Assembly: GCA_964653695.1 (NCBI GenBank)
Contig: CAZZFQ010000005.1
Coordinates: forward strand, 1-49,585
Reading direction: 5' to 3'
Source of the DNA: JALHTG01 sp964653695
GTDB lineage: Archaea; Thermoproteota; Bathyarchaeia; 40CM-2-53-6; JALHTG01
Length of the DNA stretch: 49,585 nt
This document shows positions 41,135-49,466 of this stretch, in pieces. The stretch's first letter is position 1, and the number at the start of each line of letters is the position of its first letter. The notes under the pieces are model-generated. The model searched no databases and had not been told where the DNA came from. It saw nothing but the letters and a program-made list of their open reading frames with translations. Position numbers and translations under genes: made by a program.

Positions 41135-42565
41135 ATGACCGAGAAAGGGGACAAGCTGAGTAGGAGGAGTTTTCTCAAATTTGCTACTGCAGGAGCGATT
41201 GCTCTCGCGGCTGGTGCGGGAGGATACTACTACTATACGAGCACGCGTGCACCGGAACAGCCGATCTCCACGTCAGAAATCAAAGGTAAGATAGCCTACT
41301 GGCAGTGGGACACAACCGAAATAGGTGTCGCCGATACCAAAGAAAGGATCAAAAGACTAACAGATAAGTACCCTGACGCTTCAGTCGAGCTCACCGTGAT
41401 GAACGTAACGGATCTTAACAAGCGACTAGGCACGGCGATCGCGGCAAAACAAGGAATACCAGACGTTGCTGAGACCAACGCCCCCACGGTCTTTCGATAC
41501 GCAGCAATGGGGGCCCTCGTGCCGCTAGATGAATACTTGAACATGTGGAGAACTCCGGGACGAGGAAGTGATGCGCCCCTCTTGAAGGATGACTATTTTC
41601 CGTTTCTCTTGGCGTATGTGAATTACAAGGGTCACCACTACGGCTTTCCGATCACTCAAGGGTGCAATCACGTCGTAGTCCGCAAAGACATGATTAGAGA
41701 AGCAGGATTCAAAGTTCCTGGCTTGGACACATCGAACACAAAGCACGATGGCACAGACGACGCTTGGACTTGGGAGCAGTACAAGGAGGTAAGACACGCG
41801 CTGACGAACAAAGCGAAGGGTATATGGGGCGGCGGAGGAAGCGGGCAAAGCCCCATCTGGCACTTGTGGTCTACGTTGTGCTATCAACAGGATCTGAAGA
41901 TAATCTTTGAAGAGCCAAAAGGAAGCGACAAATATGTTCTGGACTTTGACAACGATCGAGGAGTCGCCGTAATGGAAGAGATCGTCGATGAGTATCAGAA
42001 TACTCTTCCAGAGGGCGCTGTCAACTGGGAGATGACAGACTATCAGAACCTGCTAAAGGCTAAGAAGCTCGCATGCTACGCTGGAAACCCAGAACCGTTG
42101 ACCTCGATGATGAGAGAGATGGGAGGTGACTTTCCGGCAGCGGCAATACCTCCACTTAAGGGAAAGGTGAAGGCAACCAAGGCAGGCAGCAGGGTCCAAT
42201 GCATATTCAATAGTCCAAACCTAAATCTGAAAACCGCATTGGAATGGTGTCGTTATTGGATGGGAGTGCATGAATACAAGGGTAAAATCTACAACTACGC
42301 CTATAATATGTTTGCAAACCCTGTATTGAGGTCAGATGCGAAGGATCCCAAATATCTGGAACTGTTGAAGCCTGACCTAGGTTGGATTTATGGTCTCCAA
42401 GACGGGGCCTTTGTAGCACGCGCTCTGCCATCTCATGTGCAGTGGGGTAAGATATCTGACGCGGCGGCGAAGTACTGCCAGTCGGTAGCGATTGGCAAGA
42501 TGACCCCTGAAAAGGCAAACAGGACACTCGTAGACGAGACTTGGCAATACCTCAAAGAAACATAA
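41135..42565 (+). CDS. ABC solute-binding protein, family 1, Tat-exported (paralogue B)
   Basis: The 476-residue protein has the twin-arginine signal SRRSFLKFATAGAIALAAGA and a Tyr-rich cleavage region. It aligns over its whole length with the protein at 31221, including LCYQQDLKIIF, GSDKYVLDFDNDRGVAVMEE and the C-terminal LVDETWQYLK. It is followed not by permeases but by a ~65-base stub of one; the intact paralogue B permeases are upstream at 37933-39831. Its own TATA box allows independent expression. Confidence 0.88.
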   Translation: MTEKGDKLSRRSFLKFATAGAIALAAGAGGYYYYTSTRAPEQPISTSEIKGKIAYWQWDTTEIGVADTKERIKRLTDKYPDASVELTVMNVTDLNKRLGTAIAAKQGIPDVAETNAPTVFRYAAMGALVPLDEYLNMWRTPGRGSDAPLLKDDYFPFLLAYVNYKGHHYGFPITQGCNHVVVRKDMIREAGFKVPGLDTSNTKHDGTDDAWTWEQYKEVRHALTNKAKGIWGGGGSGQSPIWHLWSTLCYQQDLKIIFEEPKGSDKYVLDFDNDRGVAVMEEIVDEYQNTLPEGAVNWEMTDYQNLLKAKKLACYAGNPEPLTSMMREMGGDFPAAAIPPLKGKVKATKAGSRVQCIFNSPNLNLKTALEWCRYWMGVHEYKGKIYNYAYNMFANPVLRSDAKDPKYLELLKPDLGWIYGLQDGAFVARALPSHVQWGKISDAAAKYCQSVAIGKMTPEKANRTLVDETWQYLKET

Positions 42566-42604
42566 GCAACAGAGGAGCCCGCCTCCTTTGAGATCGATCG
42601 TTCG

Positions 42605-42671
42605 ATGAAGAGAAAGCTTCAGGAGGATTCCGACTCCCATCTTTTTCTTTTGCCTCTTCTCATTGTTGACG
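42605..42671 (+). pseudogene. 5' stub of a MalF-type permease gene
   Basis: ATG 42605 opens a frame reading MKRKLQEDSDSHLFLLPLLI, matching the SPYLFLLPLIAVE and TPFLFLLPLIVVE starts of the permeases at 32691 and 38101. The preceding gagatcgat stretch is also shared. Similarity ends near 42671. This shows that the binding protein at 41135 was once followed by its own permease gene. Confidence 0.7.
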
Positions 42672-42899
42672 ATTCTAGAGATGAGTTCTCGATACTATTG
42701 CGACAAAGACATTTGCAGTGTTACCTTCCCAATTTCGCTTAAGTAGTGTGAAGTCTTTCAACGGAGCAAACTCAGTGGCGCAGAACCTAGCCATTCGCTC
42801 TTCCAGAAATACAACATCCAGTTCACTAGAACTGCTTGCGTACACATTCCTAGGATTCTTTTGATTCTCATTCCCTACTCTTAGCGCGCGCGAAGTGTG

Positions 42900-43325
42900 C
42901 GCGCTACCACGTATGTGCAGATGAACGGGCACGCTCGCAAACACATCCGGCAGAGCTAGTATGCGTGGATTCTTGCCAACATAGCGCTCTGCTTGCCTCA
43001 GAGCATCAGCGATCGCGGCCGTTGATATGCATCCCATGGCCCGAGCGTGGCCAAGTTTTCGCGCCCCCGGTATGAAGATAGCCGAAGTATGTTGCCACGC
43101 TACACCACCCATGTACAACATAGACATACCATGCCACGGGTGATAGGCGTACGCATGACGATACCTTTCGATGTATTCCCTATTGTGGGCGATCTGTTCC
43201 TCGAACCGTGTCGCTTCGGTTTGGTCAAACGCATTTTGGAAGTGCTCGTATATCTCACGATAAGATGGAAACCATTCATCGTTGAACCAGCCATCACAGA
43301 TAGACGGCGCAACGATGACTCCTTT
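42900..43325 (-). pseudogene. C-terminal fragment of a larA-like gene
   Basis: The segment from VIVAPSICDGWFNDEWFPSY to ASVPVHLHIR matches the last ~140 residues of the LarA-like protein at 15384-16805 at high similarity (EEQIAHN, YAYHPWHGMSMLYMGG, SAIFIPGARK). At 43325 it joins sequence that lies downstream of tauE in the intact locus. Beyond 42900 the frame runs on into about 75 unrelated residues, to a stop near 42675. The Ni-pincer part is lost. Confidence 0.85.
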
Positions 43326-43379
43326 AACAGAAGATGAGAAACCAGTGGGCCATTCGAAGAAAATGTGAAACATGGCAAA

Positions 43380-43480
43380 CTACGGGGAGACTAGCCTCAG
43401 AGCCGTGTCCACTCCTAGCAATATTGTGACGATTCCAACGATGAGTTTCAGACGCGCACGTTCAGGAATGAGCACAAGTG
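43380..43480 (-). pseudogene. 3' end of a tauE/safE gene
   Basis: The minus strand reads RLKLIVGIVTILLGVDTALR and ends LVSP before a stop at 43380. It matches the last residues of the permease at 18000 (HLKLIIGIVTTLLGVGTTLR, LVSP). The ~40 bases after the stop also match. Only the last ~30 codons remain. Confidence 0.8.
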
Positions 43481-43493
43481 GATCTTTCCAAAT

Positions 43494-45125
43494 TCAAGAT
43501 CGCGAGCCTTTTTTCACCAAATCTTCCGCCCAATAGAACTGTTTATGAACTTTTATCAATGCTTTGGGATCCCGATCCACAAGTGAACCAAAGGATATTG
43601 TTTCTATGTCCTGATGACTCATCTGTGGCGCGATACTGGCCCGAGCCAGTTCCTTTGTTCCGAAGGCTATTATCTTACCACGATCGTCACGAATACAATG
43701 CAGAGTTCTCTCAGGAGTTAAGCATTCTCTTTTCGAGATTTCGAGGAGGAACGGATCCAACCACTCTTTCTTTACATGCATTTGGTTTATGAACTCAATG
43801 AAAGCTTCACGCATCTCTTCGGCAATATCGGGCTTCCGATCGATGAGATTAGTCTGCTGTTTGGGATCAGTGTCCAGATCATAGAGCTCCGACATTGAGC
43901 GTTCAGGGCTGCAGATCAGCGCCCATCGTTCATTCGTTACAGTCACAGGGGAGATTGCTTCCGCTGGTCCTGCCCAACCGTCTTGGGCGGCCGCCTCCAT
44001 CAACCCCTCGTGGAAACCGCTTGCTAGGAATCGACTGGAGAAGGCGTATTTGTGAATGGCCTCAGTTTCCTCAGTGATGAGTGGCAGAATAGAGGAACCA
44101 TGAACTGTCTTCGGAATTGGAACTTCGAAAAAGTCAAGAATAGTTGGGAGAATGTCTTGCGGTTGAACTATTTCTTTGATTCGTTTTCCTGATCCGAACC
44201 CCTGAGGATGCCAGACTATGAGGGGAATCCTTGTTGTGGTCTCGTATAGCTTGCCCAGGCTACCGCCAGGTTTTCCCTCCAAGTTGTGCTCGCCGAAAAG
44301 ATGACCGTGGTCCGTCATGAGGATGATTAGTGTGTTCTCTCTTATTCCGAGCCTTTCTGTTGTGTCAATGAGTTGCCCAACCCATGTATCGACCATTGTC
44401 ACCTCTCCAGCATAGAGAGCGCGTACGCGTTTCAGTTCGGCCTCAGTCATGTAGTCGCAGCGGCCATAACATGGGTAGATATTATTCTCAACCTCTTCTT
44501 TGAGATCAGCATAGCGTCTTAGGTAGTGTATTGGCGGATCGAATGGTTCGTGTGGATCCCACACATCAACCCACAGGAAGAACTTGTCACGTGTGTAGTT
44601 TCGCTCCAGCCACTCCATCGCCTTGGTGATCGTCTTCGGCGCCATGTAGTCCTTTTCATACTGCCAACTTGAACGATTACGAAGATGTTGCCTAACCTTG
44701 CCCACATTCTTGAACTTGTACGGAGCACCCGGCAGTGGAGTACGTATCGTCGGATCCGTGATGTAGGCGTCAGCGTGGTGGCCGCGAGTGAACCACCATC
44801 CAGAGAAGTCACGCATGAAGTTTCCGTAGTGAACAGGAGGAGGATCGAAAACAATCTGGGAGACAACGCCATGTTCACCTAAGATCCCCGGCAAAGTAAC
44901 GTCTCCGGGTTTCAGTGTCCCCCATCCTCGATCGGTAAACGTGCAGTCTCCAATAATAAGATCGTGGCGATTAGGAACCGTCGGGTAGGAGGCAATGTAG
45001 GCCCTGTCAAAGACAGCTGACTCCTTAGCCAATCGATCTATGCAGGGGGTATGGATGTCCTTCGCTCCATAACAGCCTACGTGATCTCTGCGTAACGAAT
45101 CACTCAGAATGAAAATGACATTCAT
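43494..45125 (-). CDS. Sulfatase-like protein of the alkaline phosphatase superfamily (4)
   Basis: The 543-residue protein begins NVIFILSDSLRRDHVGCYGA (metal-binding Asp). It has SYPTVPNRHDLIIGD at the nucleophile site: T49-V-P-N-R53, which is the sulfatase C-x-P-x-R motif with Thr replacing Cys. The other metal ligands are in LMTDHGHLFGEHN and a C-terminal Lys/His region. The C-terminal domain ends FYWAEDLVKKG. The length fits larger bacterial sulfatases. It has no signal peptide. A truncated relative lies at 34493-34963. It is divergent from the small gene and AOR at its right. Confidence 0.8.
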   Translation of the reverse strand: MNVIFILSDSLRRDHVGCYGAKDIHTPCIDRLAKESAVFDRAYIASYPTVPNRHDLIIGDCTFTDRGWGTLKPGDVTLPGILGEHGVVSQIVFDPPPVHYGNFMRDFSGWWFTRGHHADAYITDPTIRTPLPGAPYKFKNVGKVRQHLRNRSSWQYEKDYMAPKTITKAMEWLERNYTRDKFFLWVDVWDPHEPFDPPIHYLRRYADLKEEVENNIYPCYGRCDYMTEAELKRVRALYAGEVTMVDTWVGQLIDTTERLGIRENTLIILMTDHGHLFGEHNLEGKPGGSLGKLYETTTRIPLIVWHPQGFGSGKRIKEIVQPQDILPTILDFFEVPIPKTVHGSSILPLITEETEAIHKYAFSSRFLASGFHEGLMEAAAQDGWAGPAEAISPVTVTNERWALICSPERSMSELYDLDTDPKQQTNLIDRKPDIAEEMREAFIEFINQMHVKKEWLDPFLLEISKRECLTPERTLHCIRDDRGKIIAFGTKELARASIAPQMSHQDIETISFGSLVDRDPKALIKVHKQFYWAEDLVKKGSRS

Positions 45126-45306
45126 CTTTTTGCTAAACCACCTTGACTAAGCCTTGGCACTATCCTACCGAATTCTTGCGTTTCTAAGTCTATCTAGTGA
45201 TCTTTTTATTGTTTCCTTCGTTTAGGGCAGCAAGCGCAACAACAATAATCACCTGACTGCCGCTTTCCGGGTTTTCTGGGTTCGTGCTAGTGTGTGCTTG
45301 CTACTA

Positions 45307-45531
45307 CTAGCCTCCCTCAGTTATGGGCATGAACCATAGTTCGCCGTATTCTGGCTTGAACTCCAAGACGCGCTTGAGTTCGCCATCCTTTCTGGCTGCA
45401 ATCCAGCACTGCTTTGTAAGTTTCATGAAGTAGTCTCTAGCTTTTTCAACATCAGCTTCGTTTTCGCTTTCCCATACGAGCCTTACACGTGCCCCCTCTT
45501 CGTAGACTTGCATCTGATCTTCATCACGCAA
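45307..45531 (-). CDS. Small conserved-type hypothetical protein
   Basis: The 74-residue protein reads ADVEKARDYFMKLTKQCWIA, then RVLEFKPEYGELWFMPITEGG at the end. This pattern (helix, LTxQGW-like turn, two strands ending in WFxPxxEGG) recurs, as I recall, in short archaeal and virus-related proteins. It is acidic and soluble. It stands alone between the AlkP gene and the AOR promoter. Function is unknown. Confidence 0.5.
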   Translation of the reverse strand: MRDEDQMQVYEEGARVRLVWESENEADVEKARDYFMKLTKQCWIAARKDGELKRVLEFKPEYGELWFMPITEGG

Positions 45532-45547
45532 TAGTCCACGCCACTTT

Positions 45548-45555
45548 CATATATT
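45548..45555 (+). promoter_or_regulatory. TATA box of the AOR gene
   Basis: catatatt about 48-55 bases before ATG 45603. Initiation about 25-30 bases downstream leaves a short leader with ttggtgga. The same promoter region is duplicated at 37878. Confidence 0.5.
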
Positions 45556-45602
45556 CGCATATTCATACGTTGTGATGTTCAGGTTCTCAATTGGTGGATC
45601 CG

Positions 45603-47441
45603 ATGGCCTCGAAGCAATATTCTGGGGAAATGCTGAGAGTTGACTTGACGAATGGGAGACTAGAACGCTTCACCATATCCGAGGACATTCTGAGGACTTT
45701 CATAGGAGGAACAGGGCTGGGAGCGAAATTCCTCTATGACGAGACCCCTCCTGGGACTGAGTGGTCTGACTCTCAAAATCGGCTCATATTCGCTGCGGGC
45801 CCTCTAAACGCCACAGCGATAGGGGGCTCAGGATCCGTTTCAGTCATCTCTAAAGGATCGCTTACCGGTGGCGCGGGATGCAGCCAAGCGAACGGCTACT
45901 TCGGGGCATATCTGAGGTTTTGTGGTTTGAATGGAATCATCATACAGGGAGCGTCCGAGCGTTTGCAGTACCTCTATGTCGACTCGGAGTCTGCCGACCT
46001 AAGGGATGCCGAATGGCTCAAGGGCTTTGACACATATGAGACCGCTGATTTGGTGAGGCATGAGCATGACGCTAAAGGACGCGAAATGGCTGTGGCATGC
46101 ATAGGCCCGGCCGGAGAGAATACTGTCAAGTTCGCAGGAATCTTCTTCGATCAGGGTCACTCAGCATCTCACAATGGCCTCGGTGCAGTGATGGGATCAA
46201 AGAAAATGAAGGCAATTGGAGTAAGACGCGGAGAGAAACAGATATCGATTCACAGCCCTGAGCTTGTTCGATCTGTTGCTGCGAAGCTTGTTGAAAATGT
46301 AAAGACGCAAGCGAAGGATCTATATGAGTATGGGACTCTGAAAACCATATACCGAAATGCCAAACAGAACACGTTACCAGTGAAGAACTACGCCACCAAT
46401 CGGTGGTTGATTGATGCGAAGGAATGGGAGAAGTTCAGTGGCGAGTACATAAGAAAGTTCTCGATTGGGCGAAATCCCTGCTGGGCCTGCCAGATACATC
46501 ACTGCGACATCATGAAGATAGCTGAGGGTCCCTATGCAGGTGAGGTGCTGGAGGAACCAGAATACGAACAGTTCGCGGCTTGGTCCTCAGCCATAGGCCA
46601 GACAGATGTGACTTCAGCCATGATGCTCAGCAAGGAGGTTGACCGCCTAGGCATGGAGACTAATGAAGCCAGCTGGGTCATAGGACTAGCAATGGAATGC
46701 TACGAGAAAGGCATACTGACAAAGGAGAAGGCAAACGGCCTCGACCTTTCATGGGCTAACGCAGAAAGTGCGAGACTCCTCCTCAACTTGATCGCCAAAC
46801 GGCAAGGCATCGGCGATATTCTTGCTGAAGGAGCGATGCGCACGGCAAGGAGGATAGGTGGTGAAGCGCCAACCTTGGCCATCCACACACTGAAGGGAAA
46901 CACACCTCGAGGCCACGACCATCGGAACAGGACTACAGAGCAGTTTGACACCTGCATATCGAACACAGGCACTTTGGAAACCACCGGTGGCCCGACCGCC
47001 TTAGGCGCGTTTCCTGGATGGGAAGAGCTTGTCGCCGCAAATCTTCATGACAAGGGGGCCATGATGTTCGAAGATTCTCTGGTCACATGCCGGTTCAACA
47101 CCAGAATGAATCTGGAGCTCCTGTGTCAGGCGGTGAGCGCCGTCACAGGATGGAACTTCTCATGGGAAGAAGGATACCAAGTAGGGAGAAGAATCGTCCA
47201 TCTTCTTCGAGCCTTCAACACAAGGCATGGCGTAGCTGGAAGGACCCTAGATAGGCCTTCGCCAAGGTACGGCTCTGCGCCAGACTGGGGAGAAGCCCAA
47301 GGGAAGAGCCTTGAGAAAGTCTGGGATCAGATGTTGGACAAGTACTATGCTGGGATGGGTTGGGATAGTGATGGCAAACCTCTTCCTGAAACTCTGGAGA
47401 AAAGCAGCCTAGGATATGTGGCAAGAGACCTGTGGGAATAG
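45603..47441 (+). CDS. Aldehyde ferredoxin oxidoreductase family protein
   Basis: ATG 45603 gives 612 residues; an in-frame TTG 45591 is possible. The N-terminal domain has LRTFIGGTGLGAKFLYDE and NRLIFAAGPLNATAIGGSG, the pterin-binding region of AOR enzymes. The [4Fe-4S] cysteines are in PCWACQIHHC (about 293, 296 and 301), with the fourth near 496 (DSLVTCRF). Spacing between the second and third Cys is four residues, not the usual three. Family members oxidise aldehydes to acids with tungsten-bispyranopterin and ferredoxin. Next to sugar-uptake genes and aldolase it could oxidise glyceraldehyde or a related aldehyde (inference). Confidence 0.88.
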   Translation: MASKQYSGEMLRVDLTNGRLERFTISEDILRTFIGGTGLGAKFLYDETPPGTEWSDSQNRLIFAAGPLNATAIGGSGSVSVISKGSLTGGAGCSQANGYFGAYLRFCGLNGIIIQGASERLQYLYVDSESADLRDAEWLKGFDTYETADLVRHEHDAKGREMAVACIGPAGENTVKFAGIFFDQGHSASHNGLGAVMGSKKMKAIGVRRGEKQISIHSPELVRSVAAKLVENVKTQAKDLYEYGTLKTIYRNAKQNTLPVKNYATNRWLIDAKEWEKFSGEYIRKFSIGRNPCWACQIHHCDIMKIAEGPYAGEVLEEPEYEQFAAWSSAIGQTDVTSAMMLSKEVDRLGMETNEASWVIGLAMECYEKGILTKEKANGLDLSWANAESARLLLNLIAKRQGIGDILAEGAMRTARRIGGEAPTLAIHTLKGNTPRGHDHRNRTTEQFDTCISNTGTLETTGGPTALGAFPGWEELVAANLHDKGAMMFEDSLVTCRFNTRMNLELLCQAVSAVTGWNFSWEEGYQVGRRIVHLLRAFNTRHGVAGRTLDRPSPRYGSAPDWGEAQGKSLEKVWDQMLDKYYAGMGWDSDGKPLPETLEKSSLGYVARDLWE

Positions 47442-47445
47442 CCCG

Positions 47446-47532
47446 AATGAGGTTGCGCAGGTTTATGATATCGTCATGACGTCTCTTTCTGATGATGCCG
47501 CTGTCAAAGCCATCTACCTAGGCAAGAGATAG
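47446..47532 (+). pseudogene. Fragment of a hydroxyacid dehydrogenase (6PGDH/HIBADH) NAD domain
   Basis: Five bases after the AOR stop, an in-frame stretch reads NEVAQVYDIVMTSLSDDAAV, then KAIYLGKR and a stop. It matches the part of NAD-binding domains such as EVAESADFVITSLPNDAVVE at the dehydrogenase 20537. Only ~28 codons remain, with no start and no further match downstream. Confidence 0.65.
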
Positions 47533-47590
47533 CTCCACCAGAGAGGGCAGGCGCGCGTCGGTTTATCGAGATGAGCTTCATTGGGAAGTT

Positions 47591-47598
47591 GATATATC
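47591..47598 (+). promoter_or_regulatory. TATA box of the flavodoxin gene
   Basis: gatatatc lies about 28-35 bases before the TTG start at 47626; a near-leaderless transcript is expected. Confidence 0.5.
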
Positions 47599-47625
47599 GA
47601 AGATCTGTTGCTATGATACAGCAAG

Positions 47626-48141
47626 TTGGCGGAGAATGAGAAATTGCCCAAACTCCTGATATTGTTCGACAGCCAAACGGGCAACACTGAGAAGATCGCG
47701 AACGCGATTGCTGAAGGCGCCAAATCCGTTGACAAGGCCAAAGTAATTATGAAGAAGATTGGTGACCCATTTGGACTGCATGAGTTAGCAGACTCTGACG
47801 CCATCGTGTTTGGGTCACCTACCCACTACTCGGGGACAAGCTGGAGAATGGATTCATTTCTCAAACGACTGCAGGAGGTCGAGGTCGATCTAAGTGGGAA
47901 GCTTGGCGCCGTCTTCTGTTCCTATGGCTACGCACGTCCCAAGATCGCATATTTACCGCCAACAAGCTTCGCTCTGGCTGTATTGCCTCTCTACACATTT
48001 CTGAAATCAGTAGGTATGAGAACGATCGCACCTGCTCTCAGGATACGTGATGAGGACGTTGAAAAAGATCTCTTGATATGTCGAGAATGGGGAAGAAAGA
48101 TAGCTGAGAAACTTGTAACGGGCTCAGCTCACTTCACCTAG
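47626..48141 (+). CDS. Flavodoxin-family protein
   Basis: The 171-residue protein starts at TTG 47626. The FMN phosphate loop reads LLILFDSQTGNTEKIANAIA (T-x-T-G-N-T-like, here SQTGNT). The second FMN loop is IVFGSPTHYSGTSWRM, and the third strand region LGAVFCSYGYARP is typical. It may donate electrons to the AOR or receive them from it (inference from adjacency), or act as a WrbA-like quinone reductase. The length is typical. Confidence 0.85.
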   Translation: MAENEKLPKLLILFDSQTGNTEKIANAIAEGAKSVDKAKVIMKKIGDPFGLHELADSDAIVFGSPTHYSGTSWRMDSFLKRLQEVEVDLSGKLGAVFCSYGYARPKIAYLPPTSFALAVLPLYTFLKSVGMRTIAPALRIRDEDVEKDLLICREWGRKIAEKLVTGSAHFT

Positions 48142-48225
48142 GCTCAATCCTGAATTGGGGACACGTGGCCTCATGGACACTTCGTGACGGAGCGCCACAC
48201 GCTACACTGAACTAATGAAACGGAG

Positions 48226-48465
48226 TTATGCTTTTTCCTCTAGGGGAGGTAGTCCCGCCTGCCTTCTGACGAAGTTCATTGTTTCTAAGATGCCGCGCTC
48301 CATAGGATACTGAGGAGTGAAGCCAATCTCACTCTGGAGAAGGCTGTCATCCAGTTTGCAGGAGAGACCTAAGGTGCCAGGCAATAGGGTGATGTCAGCA
48401 TAGCGCGCGCGCTGACCATTGGAGACCACCCTGAGATACGGAAGCTCTACCCAGGCTGTCGGCAT
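48226..48465 (-). pseudogene. C-terminal fragment of an NAD-dependent epimerase (extended SDR)
   Basis: The 79-residue frame reads RYADITLLPGTLGLSCKLDD, then SEIGFTPQYPMERGILETMN and RRQAGLPPL. These are the last part of UDP-sugar-epimerase-like extended SDR proteins (substrate-domain end: LGFxPxYxLExGIxxTxN). The Rossmann fold and YxxxK site are missing. The frame begins where the upstream aldolase-like gene loses its own similarity, so a deletion has joined the two genes. Confidence 0.65.
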
Positions 48466-49466
48466 ACGGTTGCGTCAAGATATGATGGTATGAACTCTAT
48501 CTTGTCTCCGATTTCTATCTGTGTCGGTTCTCTCAGTTTCAGCAGAGTGTTTTCTGCGTGCAATTCGTGTACTTCTAGGCTGTTGGTCCCAAGAACTTTC
48601 GGTTTGCCATATGCGGAACTCACAGACATCATTCCGGCGTCAGCAACCACTATGCCCTCAGGTTGTTTGCTGATGACCGTGGAAAGTACGGTAAGAGCGC
48701 AGTCAAACTCTGGAACATGTTCGTAGTATCCTGCATCCATCAAGACGTATGACCCGGCGCGCACTTCAGTCACTTCTGCGTTGCTTGCGCATGCGTCATA
48801 GGTTCCTGTGGAACCTGTTGAGATCTCCTGAACTGATATGCCAGACCTTTCCATCAAGCTCTTTGTGTCTACAAGAAGGCCAATCAGTCTTTCGCATTCT
48901 CTTCTCCTCTTGTCTCTAGGTTCAATCCACGATATGTGTCCTATGTTGCCCAGCACGCCCTTCAGACGAAGTCCTTTGAGGGATTTGATGTACTTAGCTA
49001 GCTTGAGAGCAGGTTCCCCAGGCTCAACACCAAACCGTTGGGCACCAACATGGACGTCAACGAATACGCCCAAGGCCACTCCTTCCTTCATAGCAGTTCT
49101 AGACAGATCGTCAGCGTTCTTGGTGTTGTCTACTGATACAGAAACATCAGTATACTTTGCGGCGTTCACAAGTCTTTCAATTTTGCTCGGTGTCACAACT
49201 TGATTTGTCAACGTTATGTATCTTATCCCAGCCGCCGCCATGATTTCGGCCTGTCTGACTTTTTGACAGCATATTCCTTTTGCGCCTGATTCGATTTGCC
49301 TATGCGCTATCCAAGGCACTCTGTGAACTTTCGAATGTATCATCAGCCTTGCTTTCTTTCCTCTGAAGAAACTGGCCATAGTTGATATGTTCCTCTCCAT
49401 GATGTCTAGGTCTATGAGAAGTGCAGGTGTGTCCATCTCTTTTTTTTCAATTCCAATTCGGTTCAT
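48447..49466 (-). CDS. D-threonine aldolase/D-serine dehydratase-like PLP protein, C-terminally altered
   Basis: The 339-residue protein has an alanine-racemase-like N-terminal barrel with the PLP lysine K46 in MIHSKVHRVPWIAH. Later conserved parts are SVSVDNTKNADDL, VDVHVGAQRFGVEPGEPAL and STGSTGTYDACA. Family members (~360-380 residues) end with a metal site reading PxHxCxTVNL. Here the corresponding stretch is IPSYLDATVCRQPG and then a stop, so the His and Cys ligands are replaced and ~20 residues are lost. Activity is doubtful. ATG 49466 follows a gaggag site. It overlaps the epimerase fragment by 19 bases. Confidence 0.75.
   Translation of the reverse strand: MNRIGIEKKEMDTPALLIDLDIMERNISTMASFFRGKKARLMIHSKVHRVPWIAHRQIESGAKGICCQKVRQAEIMAAAGIRYITLTNQVVTPSKIERLVNAAKYTDVSVSVDNTKNADDLSRTAMKEGVALGVFVDVHVGAQRFGVEPGEPALKLAKYIKSLKGLRLKGVLGNIGHISWIEPRDKRRRECERLIGLLVDTKSLMERSGISVQEISTGSTGTYDACASNAEVTEVRAGSYVLMDAGYYEHVPEFDCALTVLSTVISKQPEGIVVADAGMMSVSSAYGKPKVLGTNSLEVHELHAENTLLKLREPTQIEIGDKIEFIPSYLDATVCRQPG

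Noticed and set aside
42675..42900. A separate gene in the extension after the larA fragment
   Set aside because: The ~75 residues after the larA match are an unmatched run-on of the same frame, with no start signal of their own.
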